Under the pieces are notes generated by a model that was given only the letters and a program-made list of their open reading frames with translations, ran no database searches and was not told the origin of the DNA. The translations under genes were made by a program, and so were the position numbers. This document shows positions 1 through 7,909 of a DNA stretch of 64,000 bases, in pieces. Origin of the DNA: Pelagirhabdus alkalitolerans (GTDB taxonomy: Bacteria; Bacillota; Bacilli; Bacillales; Amphibacillaceae); assembly GCF_900096905.1 (NCBI RefSeq), contig NZ_FMYI01000010.1, positions 1-64,000 on the forward strand, given 5' to 3'. Every line of letters begins with the position of its first letter. Within the stretch, counting starts at the first letter, position 1.

Positions 1-120
1 GTTAAGTTTATCTAAACTCGGTTCAAAAGCACTAGCTTTTGTCTTACTTCATTTCTTAACGTACTGGTTGTTTCGTTCAGTTTTCAAAGATCAATTTAAT
101 TCGTCACACATTTTTGCGAC
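1..120 (-). other. Leader of an rRNA operon leaving the window
   Basis: Read on the minus strand, positions 90-75 give TCTTTGAAAACTGAAC, the motif typical of the pre-16S leader and rRNA spacers in Bacillales. It lies downstream of two strong promoters pointing the same way. The 16S gene itself would lie beyond position 1. That pdaB-like and rRNA genes adjoin in B. subtilis supports this. No mature rRNA sequence is present in the window. Confidence 0.7.
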
Positions 121-127
121 AAGATTT

Positions 128-156
128 AATATAGCACGCATCGGCGCTTAAGTCAA
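128..156 (-). promoter_or_regulatory. rrn promoter P2
   Basis: TTGACT (156-151), a 17-base spacer and TATATT (133-128), with TGC just before the -10 box. It has the same -10 and upstream TGC as the promoter at 224-252, the usual tandem P1/P2 arrangement of Bacillus rRNA operons. Confidence 0.8.
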
Positions 157-223
157 TCTTTTTTTAAATGTTTTTGCAAAAATAATGTAGGTCGTTGTCT
201 GTATTAAGATGACAACAAAAAAT

Positions 224-252
224 AATATAGCATACCCTATTTAGTCATGCAA
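224..252 (-). promoter_or_regulatory. rrn promoter P1
   Basis: TTGCAT (252-247), a 17-base spacer ending in TGC, and TATATT (229-224). It lies 96 bases upstream of P2 and drives the same leader. Confidence 0.75.
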
Positions 253-292
253 GAGTTTTTTTATGAAAAAAATAAATTCATCATGATTTTGA

Positions 293-322
293 TGCATAGC
301 TCATAGCCTCCATTTCATACAA
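293..322 (+). promoter_or_regulatory. Sigma-G-like promoter of pdaB
   Basis: TGCATA (293-298), 17 bases, CATACAA (316-322), resembling the forespore sigma-F/sigma-G consensus (gHATR, CATWHTA). The expected start is about 25 bases before the pdaB ATG. B. subtilis pdaB is forespore expressed, which agrees. The match is by eye. Confidence 0.5.
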
Positions 323-355
323 TGGATTAATAAAGAGTTTTAGAAGGGGGATTTG

Positions 356-1120
356 ATGGATCAGGGCATTTATTTTATAAAACTTACGACTATTAAACGT
401 GTGGGGTTATTTATTTTACTATGTAGTTTCATCTTTCTCATAAATCAACAACCCCCTAACCAGTCCGCGGATGTTTTTTCAACTAACGGTCAACCTCTCG
501 CTTTATCAAAAAGTGACTTCAACACATCTGACGTGTCTCTAACATTTAACATGATTTGGGGGGATGAAGTCATTGAAGACATATTAGATAGATTAGAAAC
601 CGAGGACGTCGTCGCTTCTTTTTTTGTTTTGGGAGAATGGGCAGAGCATCATCCTCATCTAATGGAAATGATTGATAACCAAGGACATGAAGTGGCATTA
701 TTAGGTTATCGATATAAAAATTATTCAAATCCTAATCCTGATTTAATTCAAAAGGATCTATATAAAGGACAAACTATATTGGGGAAACTTGGGTTTAATC
801 AATTAACTCTATTTCGTCCTCCCGTTGATCAGTTAGACGATCAAGTGTTAGACACAGCTACTAAACTTGGTTTTGACGTCGTCAGGTGGAGTGTCCAAGG
901 ATTTGATCTTACCGCCAATCACCCAGACACTATTTCTAAACACGTGATGAAAGAAGTAAGTGGAGGGGATATTGTTATGTTACATGCTTCAGATGACGCC
1001 ATCCACACACCGGAAGCTCTGACTGATATTTTATCACATTTAAAAGAGGAAAAGTTAAAGCCTGTTACCTTATCTCAATTAATCAGCCAAGCGGAAGTCG
1101 AAACGGAATTAATTGAATAA
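356..1120 (+). CDS. pdaB: PdaB-like polysaccharide deacetylase family protein
   Basis: A 254-residue membrane-anchored NodB-fold protein: hydrophobic anchor at about residues 16-30 and NodB domain at about 58-245. Residual motifs are LTFNMIWGDE (62-71), FRPP and IVMLHASD. In B. subtilis PdaB (YbaN) is needed for spore cortex stability. The catalytic Asp expected in TFD is Asn65 here, so deacetylase activity is doubtful. ATG 356 is chosen over the adjacent TTG 353 because the GAAGGGGG ribosome site suits it. The gene lies beside an rRNA operon and converges with salA, as in B. subtilis, but without gerD and kbaA between. Family assignment is from sequence character and context. Confidence 0.75.
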   Translation: MDQGIYFIKLTTIKRVGLFILLCSFIFLINQQPPNQSADVFSTNGQPLALSKSDFNTSDVSLTFNMIWGDEVIEDILDRLETEDVVASFFVLGEWAEHHPHLMEMIDNQGHEVALLGYRYKNYSNPNPDLIQKDLYKGQTILGKLGFNQLTLFRPPVDQLDDQVLDTATKLGFDVVRWSVQGFDLTANHPDTISKHVMKEVSGGDIVMLHASDDAIHTPEALTDILSHLKEEKLKPVTLSQLISQAEVETELIE

Positions 1121-1151
1121 GTTGCGGGATGACCCTCCGCTTCCAGGCAAA

Positions 1152-1436
1152 AAGAGTCTGGGACAAAACAAAAATGAATATCTTAAAACACGAATGATCC
1201 GATAAAAAGGTCACCGCAATCTGGAATGGACCCCCTTTCTGCGGGCACGGCCTCAGCTAACTTTAGAAGCAAAAATCGCTTCTAAAGTGGATCTTCGGCT
1301 TGTGCTTTTCCCGCAAGAGTCTCGTCCATTCCAGATTGCTTTGAAATATGTAAACAAATAGCCGGACAAAAAATAGTTAAAACACTATTTTTGTCCGGCT
1401 ATTACATTGACTTATTTACTTTTGTCTCAGACTCTT
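1152..1436. repeat. Nested inverted repeat element between pdaB and salA
   Basis: Outer arms AAGAGTCTGGGACAAAA (1152-1168) and its one-mismatch inverse (1420-1436). Inside are GCAATCTGGAATGGA (1216-1230) with its perfect inverse (1325-1339), ACTTTAGAAGC (1260-1270) with its inverse (1278-1288), and a 17-18 bp hairpin at about 1359-1401 containing GCCGGACAAA. Segments such as GCGGGCACGG and TTTTCCCGC resemble dispersed intergenic repeats I recall from Bacillales, and GAGTCTGGGACA ends resemble small repeats of low-GC Firmicutes. It has no coding capacity. It may also end transcription of the convergent pdaB and salA. Confidence 0.65.
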
Positions 1437-1440
1437 GCTT

Positions 1441-2484
1441 TTATTCATGTTCTAACACGTGACGCGCCATTGCCTCATATGTTTTGCCGATCGGATGATC
1501 AGCCGGATAAATGGAGCCACGATCATTTGAATCATCATTAGGCTGTCCTAAAGGAATTTGTCCGATTAACGGTGCACCCAAATCATCTGCAAGCGTCTGT
1601 CCTCCACCACGACCGAAGACATATTCTTTTTCGCCGGTCACTTCACTTTGAAAATAACTCATATTTTCAACAATACCGACAATTTGATGGTTCGTATTAA
1701 TTGCCATGCGACCTGCACGCGTTGCTACAAACGCAGCTGTTGGATGTGGTGTGGTCACAATCAATTCTTTTGATTCCGGAATCGTATTGTGAACAGCTAG
1801 TGCCATGTCTCCCGTACCAGGCGGTAAATCGAGTAAAAGATAGTCCAATTCGTCCCATTCGACTTCAACGAAGAAGCTTTTTAACATTTTACCTAGACGT
1901 GGCCCTCGCCAAACGACAGGTTCGTTATTCTCAACGAAGAAGCCCATCGACATCAATTGCACACCATGCGCTTCAACTGGAATAATGCGATTTCCTCTAA
2001 GCTTCGGTCGATGCGTGATGCCCATCATATCAGGCACGCTAAAGCCATAAATATCAGCATCAATGATACCGACCTTTTTCCCTAAACGCGCCAATGCAAC
2101 TGCCATGTTGACAGTGACGGTTGATTTACCAACGCCACCTTTACCACTTGCAATGGCAAGAAATTTTGTTTTCATTTTTCCATTTAATAATGTTGGCTTT
2201 TCTTCTTCTTTTGATTGAAATTGATTTAAAACTTCTTCAGATAATTGATCAAATCGTAACCCCACAGATTCTGCGCCTGCTCGTTTTAGCTTATTAACAA
2301 CCTCTTGTTGAAGTTGCATCTGTTCGGGAGTGTTCATTTTAGCAATTCTTATTTTTGCCGATACATGACCTGATGATTCTTTAATTTTAACTTCATCAAT
2401 CCCATTCGTTTCTTTCAATGTTTTATGTATAAACGGATCCTTAACCGGTTGGAGTAATGCAATCACTTGTGTTTCGGTTAACAC
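1441..2484 (-). CDS. salA: Mrp/NBP35-type P-loop ATPase (SalA)
   Basis: 347 residues. An N-terminal MIP18/DUF59-like domain (about 1-85) is followed by a ParA/Mrp ATPase domain (about 105-340) with deviant Walker A SGKGGVGKST (113-122) and LLLDLPPGTGD as Walker B. Mrp proteins carry or load iron-sulfur clusters; in B. subtilis SalA is an ATP-binding negative regulator of scoC. The CxxC of cluster-binding homologues is not visible, which fits a SalA-type protein. Start is GTG 2484 with AAAGGTGG upstream. It lies 61 bases after cwlD on the same strand, the B. subtilis cwlD-salA order. Confidence 0.85.
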   Translation of the reverse strand: MLTETQVIALLQPVKDPFIHKTLKETNGIDEVKIKESSGHVSAKIRIAKMNTPEQMQLQQEVVNKLKRAGAESVGLRFDQLSEEVLNQFQSKEEEKPTLLNGKMKTKFLAIASGKGGVGKSTVTVNMAVALARLGKKVGIIDADIYGFSVPDMMGITHRPKLRGNRIIPVEAHGVQLMSMGFFVENNEPVVWRGPRLGKMLKSFFVEVEWDELDYLLLDLPPGTGDMALAVHNTIPESKELIVTTPHPTAAFVATRAGRMAINTNHQIVGIVENMSYFQSEVTGEKEYVFGRGGGQTLADDLGAPLIGQIPLGQPNDDSNDRGSIYPADHPIGKTYEAMARHVLEHE

Positions 2485-2545
2485 CTTTTAACCACCTTTC
2501 GAGTCTTTTTCTTATGTGCGTAGTATAGCATACTCCAAACCGCTT

Positions 2546-3274
2546 CTAAACCGATGTGTTTTCTTCGTCGTAAAAATCAAGAATACCGTAATAAATACTA
2601 GCTGCTATCCTTTTTTGATAAATGTCCGTTTTAAGAAGCGCTCGTTCTTTTTGGTTAGACAAAAAACCAATCTCCACTAACGCAGCAGGACAAGATGCAT
2701 GCTTTAATAAAAATATACGATTGAGTTGCATCGCATCTCGATTTGTATCTAAATTTGATTTAAATTGATTTTGAATGCTCGTCGCTAGCTGCTTTGAATC
2801 CTGTTGACTCGCATGAAAAAATGTCTGTGCACCAGACCACTTCTGTGATGATACAGCATTTAAATGAACAGATAAAAACAATGCTGCTTCCTTGTTCTCT
2901 ATAAATTGAGCACGCGCATTTATATCTTCAACTTTTCGTTTCGCAATAGAGGTTGTACCCTCGTTCGCCAGATCACGATCCGCTTCTCGCGTTAAGTACA
3001 CCAAGGCCCCCGCTTGCTGTAAGTAGTCTTGTAAATACTCACTCACCTGTAACGTGATATCCTTTTCGAGTGTTCCATCTGGTGCAACCGCCCCACCATC
3101 TACACCCCCGTGACCCGGATCGATGACAATCACTTCGCCTGTAAGTGGAAGTGGCAAGCTTGTCTCTTCAGCAAATCGACTATCTAAAGCACCACTCATT
3201 AAAAAAACCAATAGAAAAAAACCAACGAGCCAGCTAACGATAGATACTATTTTCAAAATCGATCGCTCCTTCAT
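2546..3274 (-). CDS. cwlD: N-acetylmuramoyl-L-alanine amidase CwlD
   Basis: 242 residues; signal anchor about 8-28, then an Amidase_3 domain. Zinc ligands and catalytic residues are visible: His55 (DPGHGG), Glu70, His137 (SVHLN) and Glu201 (LVEIGF). CwlD removes the stem peptide from spore cortex muramic acid, the first step in making muramic-delta-lactam, so cortex can be recognised at germination. The ATG at 3274 has a poor ribosome site. A TTG at 3256 (codon 7) follows AAGGAG at proper spacing and may be the true start. CATAAAAT (3296-3289) upstream could be a sigma-E -10 box, a weak inference. Confidence 0.88.
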   Translation of the reverse strand: MKERSILKIVSIVSWLVGFFLLVFLMSGALDSRFAEETSLPLPLTGEVIVIDPGHGGVDGGAVAPDGTLEKDITLQVSEYLQDYLQQAGALVYLTREADRDLANEGTTSIAKRKVEDINARAQFIENKEAALFLSVHLNAVSSQKWSGAQTFFHASQQDSKQLATSIQNQFKSNLDTNRDAMQLNRIFLLKHASCPAALVEIGFLSNQKERALLKTDIYQKRIAASIYYGILDFYDEENTSV

Positions 3275-3441
3275 TCAGCTGTTTACCTATTTTATGTTTT
3301 GATAGCTTCTTTTAGACCGTCTTAAAAATTCAGTGTTAGTAAGTAAGAGAATATTATATGTTATTCTTAATGAAGAAACATATTTCATTCACACAAAACC
3401 GGTTCTACAAATCACTTCGATATAATAGGAGGAAGTTCATC

Positions 3442-4347
3442 ATGGATATTCGGTTTCTTCATTACTTCGTTACCATCGTTAACTGCGACTTTAATATGAC
3501 GCGCGCCGCAAAAGAAAGTCTTATATCTCAACCCGCTTTAAGTCAAATGATCCATCAATTTGAAAACAATGAAAACATCACTTTGTTTGAGCGCTCAGGC
3601 GGTCGCCTTAAAAAGCTAACATACGCTGGAGATCGTCTTTATACACATGCCGTTGACATTTTAAAAAAGCACCAAGTTATGGTGGAGGAAATGCAGAAAG
3701 AATCTACTGAACTAAGAGGACATGTGAAAATCGGTATCCCTCCTGTTGTAATATCGATCATTTTCCCTGATTTGCTGCCAACCTTGATTCGAGATAATCC
3801 GAAAATCCAATTAGAACTTCTTGAATTAGGAGCCGTTGAGTTACGACAACAATTACAAGCAAAAGAAATCCCAATTGCTGCACTTCTTACGCCTACTCAC
3901 CTTGACGAGTCGCAATATGAATCACATATTCTATTCTCAGACAAGCTTACTGCATTTGTCAGCGCAGACCATCCTTTTGCCAAAAAAGAGTGTCTTGAAT
4001 GGGAGGATTTTGACCAGCAGTCAATCGCCATCTTTGACCAATCGTATATGATTCACCATCAATTAAAAAAACAATTTAAAGATGCTCAAGTTAAACCTTT
4101 GATTCAGCTACAATCCGCTTCATGGGATCTTTTGCTTAATTCAACACGTCACTCTAACTTAGTCACTATTTTACCTGGACCATTAGGTGAGCTTTTTCAA
4201 ACACCAGAGGTAAAACAAATCCCAATTCATGACCCGATTAAGTGGGAAGTAGCTATTTGCAGACGACGTCAAAAATATCATAGCTTAATAGAAGATTATA
4301 TATTTAAACACATTGCCAAGCATCGAACGGATCATAACAGTTTATGA
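3442..4347 (+). CDS. LysR-family transcriptional regulator
   Basis: 301 residues, the usual LysR length. N-terminal winged helix-turn-helix (about 1-60: MDIRFLHYFVTIV, then QPALSQMIHQFE), then a type-2 periplasmic-binding-like effector domain (about 90-295). The start is ATG 3442 behind AGGAGGA; an upstream in-frame extension lacks a ribosome site. It is divergent from cwlD and convergent with the ketone-body operon, sharing a terminator with it. It is the best candidate regulator of that operon by proximity, but it does not sit at the operon promoter, so the link and the effector are inferred. Confidence 0.85.
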   Translation: MDIRFLHYFVTIVNCDFNMTRAAKESLISQPALSQMIHQFENNENITLFERSGGRLKKLTYAGDRLYTHAVDILKKHQVMVEEMQKESTELRGHVKIGIPPVVISIIFPDLLPTLIRDNPKIQLELLELGAVELRQQLQAKEIPIAALLTPTHLDESQYESHILFSDKLTAFVSADHPFAKKECLEWEDFDQQSIAIFDQSYMIHHQLKKQFKDAQVKPLIQLQSASWDLLLNSTRHSNLVTILPGPLGELFQTPEVKQIPIHDPIKWEVAICRRRQKYHSLIEDYIFKHIAKHRTDHNSL

Positions 4348-4364
4348 TCCGTTCTTCCCCAGAT

Positions 4365-4398
4365 AAAAATCAGCCCCCATTAAAAGGAGCTGATTTTT
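4365..4398. terminator. Bidirectional terminator between lysR and the permease gene
   Basis: AAAAATCAGC (4365-4374) pairs with GCTGATTTTT (4389-4398), giving a T run on both strands. A second hairpin with 13 bp arms, GAACGGATCATAA at 4325-4337 and its inverse at 4342-4354, overlaps the lysR stop. Confidence 0.85.
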
Positions 4399-4412
4399 AT
4401 TTTCGATTATTT

Positions 4413-5708
4413 TTAAACTAATCCGAGATTAGCAAAGATGATCGCTACAATAACAGAAATAATTGGAATGATAATACCGACAACAGCAATATCAATGTAA
4501 CTATCCTTATGCGTTAAACCTGAAACAGCGAGTAACGTAAGGACGGCTCCATTATGCGGTAATACATCGAGTCCACCAGAAGAGATGGAGGCAACACGGT
4601 GAAAGGCTTCAAGCGCCACACCACTCGTCTCAGCAGCCTGCACATAATAATCTCCTAACGCTTCAAGCGCAATCCCCATACCGCCTGAAGCTGAACCTGT
4701 TGCACCTGCCAAAATATTAACGGATGCCGCTAAGGAAATCAGTGGCGTACCCGGGATAGCCGTTAAGGCCCCTGTTAGTGTCGCAAACCCAGGAGAAGCT
4801 TGTACGACTGTTCCAAAACCAACGGCAGCACTTGTATTCATAATGGCACCTAATGAACCTTTAGCACCTTCGTTTACAGATCGTGAGAATTTTAGTTTTT
4901 TGATTTTATGGATATTTAAAAGTAATGTGGCAGCGATTCCTACAAGTAGGGCGATAACAATATCCCACCCTAAAAAGTTCAGCGTCGCAACGACTAATAC
5001 AAGTGGAATTAGAGCAATAAACATGTTCGGTTCATCATCTTCTATATTCAACACCGCTTTATCTTTTGGTTCAGTATAAACCTCACCATTTGCTAGCAGT
5101 TTATTTTGACGCCATACTAAATAGAGATACCCGCCTACAGCAATCACGATGGCTGATGCAATCCCCATTATAGGAGCAGCAGTTGGTGTTGTCCCAAAGT
5201 AATCCATCGGAATCAAATTTTGAATCTGGGGCGTACCTGGTACAGCTGTCATCGTAAATCCAAATGCCCCCAATGCAATGGCACCAGGAATTAATCGACG
5301 TGGTAGATTTGCTTCTTTAAATAAATTTAGTGCAACCGGATAAACAGCGAACACAACAACAAACAAGCTAATACCACCATACGTTAAGAGTGCAGCTGAT
5401 AAGACAACCCCCATAACAGCACGCTTGACGCCTAATACTTCTGATAGCTTTAAGGCGATCGATTTGGCCATTCCGGTATCTTCCATCAACTTACCAAAAA
5501 TTGAACTCAACATAAACACCGGGAACCAATCCCCTAAGAACCCAATTAAACCTGACATATACGTCCCTGTATACGCTTCCAAAAGATCGAGTCCACCGGT
5601 CATCGCGACGACACCGGCTGATAACGGGGCAATCCATATGATCGAATACCCCATATAGGCGAGTACCATTAACATAATTAAACCAATAAAAATCCCTATA
5701 ATATCCAC
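4413..5708 (-). CDS. GntP-family permease, last gene of ketone-body operon
   Basis: About 431 residues, 11-12 predicted membrane segments along the whole length. It resembles the GntP/CitM-type permeases represented by B. subtilis YxjC, which lies next to the CoA-transferase and hydroxybutyrate dehydrogenase genes scoAB-yxjF. The repeated GG- and PG-rich segments (VPGTPQIQ, GATGSASGGMG) fit the family. The likely substrate, from context, is 3-hydroxybutyrate or another short-chain acid. Start GTG 5708 follows GGGAGTGAG; an in-frame GTG at 5723 lacks a good ribosome site. It is 80 bases downstream of the dehydrogenase gene. Confidence 0.75.
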   Translation of the reverse strand: MDIIGIFIGLIMLMVLAYMGYSIIWIAPLSAGVVAMTGGLDLLEAYTGTYMSGLIGFLGDWFPVFMLSSIFGKLMEDTGMAKSIALKLSEVLGVKRAVMGVVLSAALLTYGGISLFVVVFAVYPVALNLFKEANLPRRLIPGAIALGAFGFTMTAVPGTPQIQNLIPMDYFGTTPTAAPIMGIASAIVIAVGGYLYLVWRQNKLLANGEVYTEPKDKAVLNIEDDEPNMFIALIPLVLVVATLNFLGWDIVIALLVGIAATLLLNIHKIKKLKFSRSVNEGAKGSLGAIMNTSAAVGFGTVVQASPGFATLTGALTAIPGTPLISLAASVNILAGATGSASGGMGIALEALGDYYVQAAETSGVALEAFHRVASISSGGLDVLPHNGAVLTLLAVSGLTHKDSYIDIAVVGIIIPIISVIVAIIFANLGLV

Positions 5709-5788
5709 TATTCTCACTCCCACTATTTTTTCTCTCTAGGATAAGTGCAGACGATCACAACACTTATCCCCTTTATCATTTATTTAAT

Positions 5789-6565
5789 CTATTGCGCTGT
5801 ATAACCTGCATCAAGCACGACCGCTTGTCCTGTGACCCCTTTTGCACCTTCACTTGATAAGAAGAGTGCATAGTTTGAAATCTCAGAAACATCTAATAAT
5901 CGCTTTTGCGGAACTAATGGGTATAAAATATCTTCTAACACACTTTCTAATGGCACTTGGCGCGTTCTAGCTAAGTCTTCAAACTGCCCACGAACAAGAG
6001 GTGTATCAACGTAACCTGGGCATAAGGCGTTAACCGTCACACCTTCAGAAGCTGATTCCAGTGCCGCTACTTTTGTTAATCCAATAATGCCATGTTTAGC
6101 GCTATTATAGGCTGCTTTGCCTGCAAAACCGATCACACCATTAATTGATGCCATATTAATAATTCGCCCAAACTGTTGTTTTTTCATGATCGGCAAGGCA
6201 TATTTCGTCGCTACAAATGGTGCTGTTACCATGATCTTCTGCATGAGTTCAAATTTCGCTGTCGGAAATTCTTCAATAGGTGACACGTGTTGAAGACCTG
6301 CATTGTTAATTAAAATATCGAGTCGTCCATATGTTTCAACCGTTTGATTAATCGCGGCTTCGATTTCCGGCTCACTTGTTACATCTAATTTAATCCCCAA
6401 ACATTCATAACCTTCTGATTGAAGTGTTTTCACCTCATCCATCAACTTCTCTTCTTGAATGTCTGTGAAAACGACTTTTGCCCCTTTTTTCAAAAAATCA
6501 ACACCAATTTGATATCCAATGCCACTTGCTGCCCCTGTTACTAACGTTACTTTGTTTTCGACCAT
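5789..6565 (-). CDS. 3-hydroxybutyrate dehydrogenase (SDR family)
   Basis: 258 residues, a classical short-chain dehydrogenase. Nucleotide motif TGAASGIG (10-17), NNAG (87-90), and catalytic Ser140, Tyr153 (AAYNSAKHG) and Lys157. It interconverts (R)-3-hydroxybutyrate and acetoacetate with NAD(H) in the cytoplasm. The substrate is assigned from the LQHVSPIEEF segment after NNAG, seen in hydroxybutyrate dehydrogenases, and from the AtoDA and thiolase genes upstream, which activate and cleave acetoacetate. Start ATG 6565 has AGGAGGCG before it; 12 bases separate it from atoA. Confidence 0.87.
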   Translation of the reverse strand: MVENKVTLVTGAASGIGYQIGVDFLKKGAKVVFTDIQEEKLMDEVKTLQSEGYECLGIKLDVTSEPEIEAAINQTVETYGRLDILINNAGLQHVSPIEEFPTAKFELMQKIMVTAPFVATKYALPIMKKQQFGRIINMASINGVIGFAGKAAYNSAKHGIIGLTKVAALESASEGVTVNALCPGYVDTPLVRGQFEDLARTRQVPLESVLEDILYPLVPQKRLLDVSEISNYALFLSSEGAKGVTGQAVVLDAGYTAQ

Positions 6566-6577
6566 GCTAAACGCCTC

Positions 6578-7243
6578 CTAAATATTTAGTGTCATATCTT
6601 TTACATCATCAGCAATCGTAAGCGGTGCTTCTGTTGCCTCTTTTATTTCATCGATCGTAAACGCTGGGTTGTACTCGATTAACGTTAATCCTTGATTTGT
6701 TACTTCAATGACCCCCATTTCCGTTACAATAAGATCAACCGCTTCAGATGCAGTTAAAGGTAAGTTGCATTCATTTAAAATTTTCGGGCTTCCCTTTGCG
6801 GTATGTTGCATCGCAACAATCACCTTTTTCGCTCCTTCAAGTAAATCCATCGCACCACCCATACCTGGAACCATTTTTCCTGGAATCATGTAATTTGCGA
6901 TATTGCCATGAAGGTCAACTTGCAACGCCCCGAGTATCGTACAATCGACATAACCTCCACGAATAATACCAAACGAGGTCGAGCTATCAAAGAATGCGCC
7001 TCCTTGTTCAATTCCAACCGGTTGACCACCAGCATTCACAATCGTACCGTCGTCCTCTTCATCTTCTTTTAGACCGCGTAATCCTACAAACCCATTTTCT
7101 GACTGGAACATCACCTCAACATCATCTGGGATATAGTTGGCTGCTTTTGTCGGCAGGCCGATTCCTAAATTCACTAACGATTGATCTTCAAGTTCATAAG
7201 CAACACGTTTAGCAATAAGTGTCTGCATCTCTTCTTTATTCAT
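6578..7243 (-). CDS. atoA: Acetoacetate/acetate CoA-transferase subunit beta
   Basis: 221 residues, CoA_trans family subunit B. The active-site glutamate, which forms the acyl-CoA thioester, is in QSENGFVG (Glu49). The GKMVPGMGGAMDL segment is highly characteristic. It pairs with AtoD to move CoA between acetyl-CoA (or succinyl-CoA) and acetoacetate. Start ATG 7243 follows GAGGTG and overlaps the end of atoD by eight bases (ATGAATAA), indicating translational coupling. The closest families by eye are AtoA and ScoB; CoA donor specificity cannot be read from sequence. Confidence 0.85.
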   Translation of the reverse strand: MNKEEMQTLIAKRVAYELEDQSLVNLGIGLPTKAANYIPDDVEVMFQSENGFVGLRGLKEDEEDDGTIVNAGGQPVGIEQGGAFFDSSTSFGIIRGGYVDCTILGALQVDLHGNIANYMIPGKMVPGMGGAMDLLEGAKKVIVAMQHTAKGSPKILNECNLPLTASEAVDLIVTEMGVIEVTNQGLTLIEYNPAFTIDEIKEATEAPLTIADDVKDMTLNI

Positions 7244-7898
7244 TGTCTTCACCTCGTTTTACAACATAATCAACAAATACGCCTGGTGTCATGACTAAAT
7301 TCGGATCCATCTCACCTTTTTCAACCACTTCATCGACTTCAACAATGGTTGTTTTGGCAGCCGCTGCCATCATGGCATTAAAATTAACCATTGACCCCTG
7401 ATATTGAAGGTTGCCTGCTTTATCAGCTTTTTTCGCATTGATGAGTGCGACATCCGCATGTAGTGGCGTCTCTAATAAGTAATTCACACCATCTACCGTT
7501 AACTTTTGCTTGCCTTCTTCTACGCGTGTCCCTACACCTGTCGTTGTTAAAATACCACCCAGCCCAAATCCGGCTGCTCGAATGCGTTCAACTAACGTCC
7601 CTTGAGGAACCAATTCAACATCCAATTCACCTTCTGTCATTTGACGGCCTGTTTCTTTGTTCGTTCCAATGTGAGATGCGTACAATTTTTTAACACGTTT
7701 ATCGCGAATTAATTTGCCTGATGCATAATCAATTTTTGCCGTATCACTGCTGATGAGCGTAATATCACGAATATCTTTTTCGATGAGTGCATCGATCAAT
7801 TCCGGAGGCGCCCCATTTCCCATAAAGCCCCCAATCATGATCGTGTCTCCGTTTTTAATATTTTTAACCGCTTCTTTAATTGTTGTTAACTTATCCAT
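7236..7898 (-). CDS. atoD: Acetoacetate/acetate CoA-transferase subunit alpha
   Basis: 220 residues, CoA_trans family subunit A, with the glycine-rich CoA-binding loop GGFMGNGAPPELIDAL (23-38) and the SHIGTN and VPQGTLVERIRA segments typical of AtoD. The GGFMG form is closer to E. coli AtoD than to succinyl-CoA:3-ketoacid transferases, which have GGFGLCG. It works as a heterotetramer with AtoA in the cytoplasm. It lies 11 bases after the thiolase gene, and atoA overlaps its end. Confidence 0.85.
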   Translation of the reverse strand: MDKLTTIKEAVKNIKNGDTIMIGGFMGNGAPPELIDALIEKDIRDITLISSDTAKIDYASGKLIRDKRVKKLYASHIGTNKETGRQMTEGELDVELVPQGTLVERIRAAGFGLGGILTTTGVGTRVEEGKQKLTVDGVNYLLETPLHADVALINAKKADKAGNLQYQGSMVNFNAMMAAAAKTTIVEVDEVVEKGEMDPNLVMTPGVFVDYVVKRGEDNE

Positions 7899-7909
7899 GT
7901 CAAATCCTC

